Source: Myxococcales bacterium
GTDB lineage: Bacteria; Myxococcota; Bradymonadia; UBA7976; UBA1532
NCBI GenBank assembly: GCA_020430675.1
Contig: JAGQJJ010000041.1
Coordinates: 1-13,671, forward strand
DNA: 13,671 nucleotides
Direction: 5' to 3'
Shown: positions 6,899 to 12,651 of the stretch, one piece after another
Position numbering within the stretch: the stretch's first letter is position 1
How the letters are laid out: each line of letters begins with the position of its first letter
The notes under the pieces: generated by a model
What the model was told of the DNA's origin: nothing
The model's input: the letters and a program-made list of their open reading frames with translations, nothing else
Database searches by the model: none
Program-made: the position numbers and the translations under genes

Positions 6899-7253
6899 GG
6901 GCGCACACTACGAAGATTCCAAGCCGCCCGCCAGCACCCCGGCGTGGGCGGCGCAGGTTGAGGCGTCGTCCGAGCGGGTGCCCACCGAGGCCCCGCTCAG
7001 CGAGGCGGGGCGCCGCCTGTTGACCGCGTTGCGCGACGAGGGCCGCCCCATCGTGCTGACCGATGACGGCGAAGAGGTCGCGCTGCTGCTGCCGATGGCC
7101 ACCTGGAAGATGCTGCGCCGCGAGCTGATGCAGCTTCGCGCGCGCCAGGCGATGCACGACGCCGCGCGGTATGGCGGCGAGCCCCCCACCCCGCTCGACG
7201 TGCTCAACCGCGCCGAGCTGGCCGCTCTGCTCGCGCCCTTCAAGCGGCGTTAG
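6897..7253 (+). CDS. Orphan Phd/YefM-type antitoxin-like protein
   Basis: This encodes 118 residues. I chose ATG 6897 because GAAGG lies about six bases upstream; an in-frame GTG at 6867 is less supported. Residues 35-75 follow the Phd/YefM DNA-binding pattern: LSEAGRRLLTALRDEGRPIV, then LTDDGEEVALLLPMATWKML, where a helix is followed by the strands 'epivltrrGkpvavLv' typical of the family. The N-terminal 34 residues are Pro-rich and the C-terminal part (76-118) is helical with many Arg. Family members repress their own promoter and bind a partner toxin (Doc, YoeB or others), yet both neighbours run on the opposite strand and no toxin gene is present. It is either solitary or works with a distant partner. 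Its TAG stop overlaps the plsY TAA by three shared bases. Confidence 0.6.
   Translation: MGAHYEDSKPPASTPAWAAQVEASSERVPTEAPLSEAGRRLLTALRDEGRPIVLTDDGEEVALLLPMATWKMLRRELMQLRARQAMHDAARYGGEPPTPLDVLNRAELAALLAPFKRR
6905..6910 (-). promoter_or_regulatory. Possible -10 element for leaderless GNAT mRNA
   Basis: Read on the - strand the bases are TAGTGT, a TAnnnT hexamer ending six bases before the GNAT ATG. At usual spacing transcription would start at the A of the ATG, giving a leaderless message, which would explain the absence of a Shine-Dalgarno site there. No good -35 was found, and the hexamer lies within the coding start of the + gene. Confidence 0.25.
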
Positions 7254-7837
7254 CGTCGGCGCTGCTGCCAGCGACCCTTGAGCACCCGCAGGTTGCTCGT
7301 GTGGCGCACCAGAATGAGGGCAAACAGACAGATGGTGAAGAGGTGCACCTCGTTTGGTGCATGGGTCAGGCGAGGCAGCGCCACAAACAGCGCCGCCGCG
7401 CAAAGGCTGGCGAGCGCGGGCGTGCGGGTGAAGTAGAGCACCGTGCCCCAAGCCAGGGCCGCGACCAGCGCGACCATGGGCAGGATGGCTGCCATGACCC
7501 CAAACGCCGTCGCCACGCCTTTGCCGCCACGCAGCTTGAGCCAGATCGGATGGCAGTGGCCCAGCACCGCCGCGAAGCCGGTCAGAAGCGCCATGTCGAG
7601 ATCAGCCAGCCGGGCGGCCAGCAAAGTTGGCAGCAACCCTTTGAGCAGGTCGATCACCAGGGTCAGCGCGCCCCATTTGCGTCCCAGGGTGCGGGTCACA
7701 TTCGACGCGCCGATATTGCCGCTGCCGGCCCGGCGCGGGTCGCGGCCGACCAGGCGGCCAAGCAGCACGCCGGTGGGGATGGAGCCCGCCAGATAGCCGA
7801 TGATCGGCCAGACGAACGCCGGCATGGTCTCGCTCAC
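7250..7837 (-). CDS. plsY: Glycerol-3-phosphate acyltransferase PlsY
   Basis: This encodes 195 residues from GTG 7837 (MSETMPAFVW); ATG 7825 is a possible shorter start. The enzyme transfers an acyl group from acyl-phosphate to sn-glycerol 3-phosphate, the first step of phospholipid synthesis, at the inner membrane. All three family motifs are present: GSIPTG (18-23) with RDPRRAGSGNIGASNV (32-47), the Gly-rich loop GGKGVAT (104-110) after LGHCHPIWLKLR, and RHTSN (178-182) near the C terminus. There are about five membrane segments. The GTG start overlaps the stop of the upstream metallopeptidase gene as GTGA, suggesting coupling. The C-terminal tail is basic. The family assignment is firm; the start is less certain. 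Confidence 0.96.
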   Translation of the reverse strand: MSETMPAFVWPIIGYLAGSIPTGVLLGRLVGRDPRRAGSGNIGASNVTRTLGRKWGALTLVIDLLKGLLPTLLAARLADLDMALLTGFAAVLGHCHPIWLKLRGGKGVATAFGVMAAILPMVALVAALAWGTVLYFTRTPALASLCAAALFVALPRLTHAPNEVHLFTICLFALILVRHTSNLRVLKGRWQQRRR

Positions 7838-9069
7838 TTCCGCACGACGTGCCCGTCGGCGAGCACCCGCGCCACCGCCTGCTTCGCCAGGTCGGCGTCA
7901 TCGGAGAAGGCATAAGCCAGATCGGCGCCGCGGCGGGTGGTCACCAGCGTCGGCTTCGGCGCCGCGCGCTTGCCATGCACCTTGTTCAGCGCCGCCTCGA
8001 ACGCGGTGGCATCGGCCTCGGTGTCCCACGTCGACAACGTCACCGCGACGGCCTTGTCGCCGCTGACCTCCAGCACGGTGAAGTCACCATCCCAGCCCGC
8101 GGCGCCCTCGACGGCCTCGGCGATGGGCAGCGCCATCAAGAGAAGCTGCCGCGCGTGGAACTCGCCGGTGGTGCCATCCCACGTGCGCTTGAAGCCGGGC
8201 AGCACCGCCGCCGGCAGGGTCACTTCGCTCGGTTCATCGCGCTTCAGGTACCGCTCGGGGTGCAGAATCTGCTCGGTCGTGTGCGGCGGGTCGGCGTAGA
8301 CCGCGCGAATCTGATCCCATGACTGCCCCGCCTGCCGCAGCGCCGCCACGAAGAGCAGGCCCTGCTGGTAGGGGAAGATCAGCGACTGCTTGAGATAATC
8401 GGGCGCCGAAGCCATCACCGGGAACTGCGCGCTCGACATCTGCATCGGCAGGCTGGTGGCGATCAGGTTCACCATGAACGGCGAGAGGCTCATATCGGCC
8501 TCGGGGTCGACCTCGCGCTGCTGGTAGTTGAACATGACCACGGTCGCGTCGCCTTCAAGCAGCGCCGCGTGCGCCAGCACCGAGTCGTGGGTGTACTTCT
8601 TCGAGTCGATCAGCTTGCCGCCATCCCATTCCTGGTCCTGGATGGCATGGAAGATCTCATGCGCCATGACCGGGCCCTGCATCAGCGCGGGCAGCCAGTC
8701 GGCGATGTGCAGCTCCTGGCGGGTATGGTCGTAGAAGCCGGCCACCTGCTCGGTCAAGAGCGCGGTGACAAAGCGCGCGTAGTCGAGCTTGGGCGGCAGC
8801 AGCCCCTGCAGGCCGAAGAGGCGCCCTTCGGCGGCGACCTTCTCGGGGCCGTACTCGTCATCGAGCCGCTCGCGGATGAAAGCCGTCACCTGCTCCCGGT
8901 TCTTGACGCCCATCTTCAGCGGCTTCGAGAGCTTCTGCCCGCGCATCTGTTCGACGCCGGCCAGGATGCCGCGCGCCATCGCTTCGAGGGCGGCCGGCTC
9001 GGCGGCCGGCGCCTCGGGCCCGGTGGCGAGCTGGGCGAGCAGCCCCAGCAGGGCGATGAACGTGGTCAT
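7834..9069 (-). CDS. Secreted gluzincin-type zinc metalloprotease (HExxH)
   Basis: This encodes 411 residues. ATG 9069 is preceded by AAGGA about eight bases upstream and begins a short signal peptide (about residues 1-23, ending near APAA). The zinc site is visible as HEIFH (H137, E138, H141) in AHEIFHAIQDQ, and a likely third ligand is E172 in LLEGDAT, 31 residues after the second His, the spacing of gluzincins. Family knowledge: bacterial proteins with HEhxHAhQDQ and EGxA of this type are mostly uncharacterised secreted or periplasmic peptidases. The C-terminal third (about 300-411) is a separate alpha/beta region with no recognised motif. Substrate is unknown. The end overlaps the plsY start by four bases. 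Upstream, only 38 bases separate it from element B, so its promoter must lie in or across that element's arm. Confidence 0.8.
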   Translation of the reverse strand: MTTFIALLGLLAQLATGPEAPAAEPAALEAMARGILAGVEQMRGQKLSKPLKMGVKNREQVTAFIRERLDDEYGPEKVAAEGRLFGLQGLLPPKLDYARFVTALLTEQVAGFYDHTRQELHIADWLPALMQGPVMAHEIFHAIQDQEWDGGKLIDSKKYTHDSVLAHAALLEGDATVVMFNYQQREVDPEADMSLSPFMVNLIATSLPMQMSSAQFPVMASAPDYLKQSLIFPYQQGLLFVAALRQAGQSWDQIRAVYADPPHTTEQILHPERYLKRDEPSEVTLPAAVLPGFKRTWDGTTGEFHARQLLLMALPIAEAVEGAAGWDGDFTVLEVSGDKAVAVTLSTWDTEADATAFEAALNKVHGKRAAPKPTLVTTRRGADLAYAFSDDADLAKQAVARVLADGHVVRK

Positions 9070-9418
9070 GGCGGGCGTCCTTTCGCGCGGGCGAGCCGCG
9101 GCAACTTAGCCCGAAAAGTGCGTGAGCGCATCTACTACGCGCCGGGATCCCACGCCATCTCTGGCCTTGCTCGCCCTCGGCCCCTTCGGGGCGGGCCTAC
9201 GCCCCGTCGGGTCGCGGGCTTGGCCCCTCGCGGTACCACCAGTACCGCTCCGCGCCCTCAAGCTCCGCGAGGCCAGATCTGACGCGGTCTACCGCCGCTC
9301 GCGACGATCGCTCACGCACTTTTCGGGCTCGCGGTCGTCACGCACCGGTGCAACCGCGGGCGGCGGCGCGCCGATTCCGGCGATTGCCCGGGGGTCGATG
9401 ACGTGATACGCCCACTGC
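9070..9418. other. 349-bp divergent intergenic region, mostly occupied by element B
   Basis: The gap separates the divergent metalloprotease and nadC genes. Bases 9070-9107 hold the protease ribosome binding site region, 9108-9329 hold the 222-bp element B, and 9330-9418 hold the nadC leader, in which I see no convincing Shine-Dalgarno site or -35/-10 pair. The short open frames crossing the region look like readings of the repeat, not genes. Confidence 0.7.
9108..9329 (+). repeat. 222-bp palindromic element B: inverted arms, three hairpins, conserved core (core on + strand)
   Basis: The outer arms 9108-9128 and 9309-9329 are perfect 21-bp inverted repeats (left begins AGCCCGAAAAGTGCGTGAGC). 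An inner pair, TCTGGCCT (9160-9167) and AGGCCAGA (9270-9277), lies exactly 52 bases in from each end. Three hairpins follow: GCCCC-TTC-GGGGC (9180-9192); the core hairpin closed by GGGCC/GGCCC (9193-9226) with inner GCCC/GGGC and loop CGTCGGGTCGC; and GCGGTAC-CACCA-GTACCGC (9230-9248). The length and the order of parts match element A, and the core is 29/30 identical, as is the CCTTGCyCGCCC block before it (9165-9176), but the arms share no sequence with those of A. The core lies sense to nadC, so it could be in the nadC 5' leader. A lies between gene ends, which argues against a gene-specific riboswitch. Confidence 0.82.
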
Positions 9419-10273
9419 ATGCGCGCCCACGAATTCACCCCGACCCCGCACCTCGACACGCTGCTCGACCTCGCGCTGGCCGAGGATCTGGGCTGCGGCG
9501 ATGTCACCGCGGCGACGCTGATCCCTGCCGAAGCCACCGGGCGCATGACCCTGGTCGCGCGCGAGCCGCTGGTCTTCTGCGGCGCGCCGGTGGTCGATCG
9601 GCTGCTGTGGCGCTACGGCCCGAAGGCGCCCACCGTCGAGTGGCTGGCCCGCGAAGGCGAGCAGATGGCCGCTGGGGCGCGCGTGGGCCGACTCGAAGGA
9701 CGAATTCGTGACCTTTTGGTCATTGAACGCACGGCGCTCAACTTCCTGCAACGCCTCTCGGGCGTGGCCACCAAGACACGGCGCTTTGTCGACGCGGTCA
9801 GCGACACCCGAGCGCGGGTGGTCGACACCCGCAAGACGATGCCCGGCCACCGCCTGCTCGACTAGTACGCCACCCGCGTCGGCGGCGCGAGCAACCACCG
9901 CTTTGCGCTCGATGGCGGCATCTTGATCAAGGACAACCACCTCGCCGCCGCCGGGGGCGTGGCCGCCGCGGTCGCCACCGCGCGGGCCAACGCGCCGCAC
10001 GTGCTGCGCATCGAAGTCGAGGTGGAGGATCTCGACGGCCTCGACGCCGCGCTCGACGCCGGGGCCGAGGTGGTGCTGCTCGACAACTTCACGCCCGCCC
10101 AGGTCAAGGTCGCCGTCGCGCGCGCCGCCGGCCGGGCCGTCCTCGAAGCGAGCGGCGGGGTCAACCTCGACACCGTGCGCGCCTTTGCCGAGGCCGGCGT
10201 CGACCTGATCGCCATCGGCGCGTTGACCCACTCGGCGCGCGCGGTCGACCTGGCGGCCGAGATCGAAGAGTGA
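9419..10273 (+). pseudogene. nadC: nadC, quinolinate phosphoribosyltransferase, interrupted by one in-frame amber codon
   Basis: The enzyme converts quinolinate and PRPP to nicotinate mononucleotide, CO2 and PPi, the committed step of de novo NAD synthesis. The frame spans 284 amino-acid codons, a normal length, and every conserved block is present: EDLGCGDVT (22-30), ERTALNFLQRLSGVAT (103-118), DTRKTMPGHR (136-145), NHRFAL (159-164), LIKDNH (169-174), [14 protein letters not shown] and EASGGVN. Codon 149 (9863-9865) is TAG, where relatives carry the Lys of the R-x-L-E-K-Y-A-V motif; a single A-to-T change of AAG would produce it. The frame is intact before and after. Translation would stop before NHR and IKDNH, so the truncated product should be inactive. 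An internal TTG at 9923 cannot rescue function. A recent null mutation, a sequence error or amber readthrough are the options. ATG 9419 follows an in-frame TGA at 9404. Confidence 0.92.
9863..9865 (+). other. In-frame amber codon within nadC
   Basis: TAG lies between CTCGAC and TACGCC, in frame with the homologous sequence on both sides. It aligns with the conserved Lys codon of the EKYAV motif. TAG also ends the antitoxin-like gene (7251-7253) and the sulfatase (12652-12654, - strand), so it is used as a normal stop here. Confidence 0.95.
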
Positions 10274-11568
10274 CGACCAGAGCGCTCATCTTGACCGCGA
10301 TGCTCGCCGCCTCGTCGGCGCGGGCCAGCGTCTGGGACTCGTTCGGCTTCGGCGCGCGGGCGACGGCGATGGGCAACGCCCAGGCGGCGGCGGGCGAGGA
10401 TTTCACCGCGGTCTACTACAACCCGGGCGCGCTGGCCGGGGCCGAAGAGCCCGAGGTGGGCACCGGCTTCGACCTGCTCTCGCCCTCGCTGACGGTCGAT
10501 CGCGACCGCGCCGCCGATCCGAAGGCGCCGACCGATCGCCTGCCCGGCACCAACCTGGGCGTGCACCTGGGCCTGGTCTTCCCGCTCGGCGCGCTGATCG
10601 GCAACCGGCTGGCGATCGGCGCCGGGCTGTACGTGCCCGCGCTCGAGGTGACCCGCGTCGACGGCGTCGAGCCCGAGCGGCCGCATTTCTATCGCTACGA
10701 AGCGCTGCCCGACAAGCTGGTGCTGGCCTTGGGCCTGGCCGGCGACCTGCACGAGCGGGTGAGCGTGGGCCTGGGCTTCCAGTTCCTCGGCGACCTGCAA
10801 GGGCGGGCCAACGTCGAGCTTGATCTGCTGACACAGCGCTTCGTGCGCAAGACGCTCAAGGTCGACGTCGGCGCGACCGGTGCGCTGACCGCGGGCCTGC
10901 TGGTGCGGCCGCTCGATGGCCTGCGGCTCGCGTTTTCGTTCCGCGACGAGCTGGAGCTGGATTACACGCTGGCGATCAACACGGTGATCAGCAATACGGG
11001 GCGGCTGCTGGTCGACATCAACGGCGTCTCGCTCTACACGCCGCAGCAGTTCACCTGGGGCGTGGCCTGGGATCCGCTGCCTTCGCTGACGCTCACGACC
11101 GACATCATCTGGGCCCGCTGGAGCCGCGCGCCCGATCCGGCGGCGCACTTCGAGGTCAGCCTCGACGGCGAGCCGCTGGGCTTCGGCGCGCTGGAGGTCG
11201 AGAGCGCGCCGGTTCGACTGGGCGCGCAGGACACCGTCAGCCCGCACGTCGGCCTGGAGTGGCGCACCACCGATTCGCTGGCCCTGCGCGCCGGCTACGC
11301 CTTCGTGCCCACGCCGCTGCCGGCGCAGACCGAGCGCAACAACCACATCGACAGCGACGCCCATCAACTGGGCCTGGGGCTCGCCTTCCGCGTGCGCAAC
11401 CCCATCGCGCTGAAGCACGCGCCCTTGACCATCGAGTTGTCGGGCCAGATGACCGTGCTCGAATGGCGCCGCATGGAGAAGCGCAGCGACGACGATCCGG
11501 TGGGCGACTACGGCGCCGGGGGTACGCTGTGGCGGGGCGCGTTGACGCTGCGGCACGCCTTCTACTGA
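10270..11568 (+). CDS. OmpP1/FadL/TodX-family outer-membrane transport protein
   Basis: This encodes 432 residues. The GTG at 10270 overlaps the nadC TGA (GTGA) and starts a Sec signal peptide cut probably after SARA at 19. The mature N terminus carries the family hatch signature: [20 protein letters not shown] (25-44) followed by [13 protein letters not shown], where aromatic-Asn-Pro-Ala/Gly is typical of FadL proteins. The rest alternates amphipathic strands such as [25 protein letters not shown] and [18 protein letters not shown], and ends in an aromatic residue (LTLRHAFY) as barrel proteins do. Family members pass long-chain fatty acids or other hydrophobic molecules across the outer membrane; the substrate cannot be told here. 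Being coupled to nadC does not give it a role in NAD synthesis. Confidence 0.88.
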   Translation: MTTRALILTAMLAASSARASVWDSFGFGARATAMGNAQAAAGEDFTAVYYNPGALAGAEEPEVGTGFDLLSPSLTVDRDRAADPKAPTDRLPGTNLGVHLGLVFPLGALIGNRLAIGAGLYVPALEVTRVDGVEPERPHFYRYEALPDKLVLALGLAGDLHERVSVGLGFQFLGDLQGRANVELDLLTQRFVRKTLKVDVGATGALTAGLLVRPLDGLRLAFSFRDELELDYTLAINTVISNTGRLLVDINGVSLYTPQQFTWGVAWDPLPSLTLTTDIIWARWSRAPDPAAHFEVSLDGEPLGFGALEVESAPVRLGAQDTVSPHVGLEWRTTDSLALRAGYAFVPTPLPAQTERNNHIDSDAHQLGLGLAFRVRNPIALKHAPLTIELSGQMTVLEWRRMEKRSDDDPVGDYGAGGTLWRGALTLRHAFY

Positions 11569-11595
11569 CCGCATCGCCGCCGCGCGGAGGGCACC

Positions 11596-12642
11596 ATGCG
11601 ACGACTCATTGCCCCGACCGCATTGCTGGCCGCCTTGCTCACCGGCTGCGAGGGCAGCGCGGTGCACGCCGACGCCGCGCCGGTGCCCGAGGCGGACCAA
11701 GGGCCCGACGCCGCGCCCTCGGATCCGGACGCCGCGCCCTTTGCTGATGCCGACCATGACGCCGCGCCCCCAATCGACGCCGCCGCCGATGCCGCGCCCC
11801 CAAGCGACGCCGCCGCCGACGCCGCGCCCCCGGTCGATGCCAGCGCCGATGCCGGCCCCGACGCCTCGCCCATCGGCCCTTCCGACGAGTTCGACGGCCC
11901 CGCCGTCGACCTGCTGGCCGCCAATGACACCGGCTGGCAGATCCTGCACCCCGAGCGCGCGGCGCGGGTCGAGATCGCCGACGGCCACTTGACCATCGTC
12001 GCCCGCAACCCGCCCGCCGATGACCATTGGGGCTGGTTCGAGGACTACTACGGCGTGCTCGTCCATCGCGAGATCGAGGGCGACTTTGCGGTCACCGCGC
12101 GGCTGCGGGTGGTCGACGACCTCGACCCGTCCGCGCCGCCCACCGGCGACTTCAACGCCGGCGGCTTTGTGGTGCGAGACCCGGCAGGCACGCACGCGGG
12201 CGACGAAAACTGGGTGATGTACAACTTCGGCGCCCAGGGCCCCACCGGCTACTCGCGCGAGATCAAGAAGACCCAGAACTCGCGCTCGGGCCTGTACCTC
12301 AACCCGCAGGCGTTCGAAGAAGAGACCCTGCTGCTCTGCCGCATCGGCGGCGTGTTCCGCTTCTGGCGTTGGGACCAAGGCTGGCAAGCCGAGCACTTCG
12401 CGCCCGGCGTCACCAACAACCAGGCGCGCGCGTGGCCCGAGATCGACGTCACCGGCGCCGCGCCGATGGCCTTCGAGATCAACCTGCCCCAGCGGCTTCA
12501 GGTCGGCATCGTCACCCACGTCTGGAGCCCCGCCGGCCCCAACGACGCCTCGATGACCCGCGCCATCGTCGACTACGTGCGCTTCGCCGCCACGCCGCCG
12601 GTCGACTTCGCCGACTGCCCCGCCGCCTTCCCGATGCCGTAA
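11596..12642 (+). CDS. Lipoprotein with DAAP-repeat linker and concanavalin-like beta-sandwich domain
   Basis: This encodes 348 residues. ATG 11596 has GGAGG five to six bases upstream. Residues 1-18 are a lipoprotein signal ending in the lipobox LTGC (C18); Glu at +2 fits outer-membrane sorting. Residues about 23-95 are a Asp/Ala/Pro linker of DAAP units, three of them exact 10-residue repeats. From about 96 (DEFDGPAVDL, W...IL) a beta-rich domain follows, with VEIADGHLTIVA, GDFAVTARLRV, GGFVVRDPAG and NWVMYNFGAQ; this pattern resembles concanavalin/LamG-type jelly-roll or DUF1349-like sugar-binding domains. Many Trp and Tyr residues and a Cys pair (LLLCR, DCPAAF) are present. Ligand unknown. 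It is probably displayed at the cell surface or periplasmic face and may belong to the nadC and FadL-type transcription unit, 27 bases after the latter. It converges on the sulfatase with 9 bases between stops. Confidence 0.8.
   Translation: MRRLIAPTALLAALLTGCEGSAVHADAAPVPEADQGPDAAPSDPDAAPFADADHDAAPPIDAAADAAPPSDAAADAAPPVDASADAGPDASPIGPSDEFDGPAVDLLAANDTGWQILHPERAARVEIADGHLTIVARNPPADDHWGWFEDYYGVLVHREIEGDFAVTARLRVVDDLDPSAPPTGDFNAGGFVVRDPAGTHAGDENWVMYNFGAQGPTGYSREIKKTQNSRSGLYLNPQAFEEETLLLCRIGGVFRFWRWDQGWQAEHFAPGVTNNQARAWPEIDVTGAAPMAFEINLPQRLQVGIVTHVWSPAGPNDASMTRAIVDYVRFAATPPVDFADCPAAFPMP
11758..11847 (+). repeat. Three 30-bp tandem repeats encoding DAAPPxDAAA
   Basis: The units 11758-11787, 11788-11817 and 11818-11847 encode DAAPPIDAAA, DAAPPSDAAA and DAAPPVDASA. 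Degenerate DAAP units flank them upstream (from about 11707). They form the flexible acidic linker of the lipoprotein and may vary in number between strains by replication slippage. Confidence 0.85.
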
Positions 12643-12651
12643 GCCTGCCGG

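Noticed and set aside
8569..9282. A + strand frame through element B that, like a - strand frame in element A, encodes PRRVAGLA
   Set aside because: The shared peptide only reflects the shared DNA core; the rest of each frame differs and has no ribosome binding site. The conservation is better explained by structure.
9108..9329. Element B as an insertion sequence or a standard MITE
   Set aside because: There is no transposase frame, no target-site duplication seen, and its terminal repeats differ from those of the related element A.
9108..9329. Element B as a nadC-specific riboswitch
   Set aside because: The same core is found in element A at the 3' end of genes, so the element is not tied to one gene's leader. 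The core does not match a riboswitch I recognise.
9923..10273. The second half of nadC as a separate gene starting at TTG 9923
   Set aside because: The frame continues without a shift from the first half, and the start would remove the N-terminal domain and the NHR motif needed for substrate binding.
11758..11847. Tandem repeats as a CRISPR array
   Set aside because: The units are contiguous, in frame and coding, with no spacers.
9862..12519. An 885-codon open frame on the - strand opposite nadC, the FadL-type gene and the lipoprotein gene
   Set aside because: It is antisense to three well-supported genes. Its translation is rich in Arg, Ala, Gly and His with no domain, as expected when GC-rich codons are read backwards.
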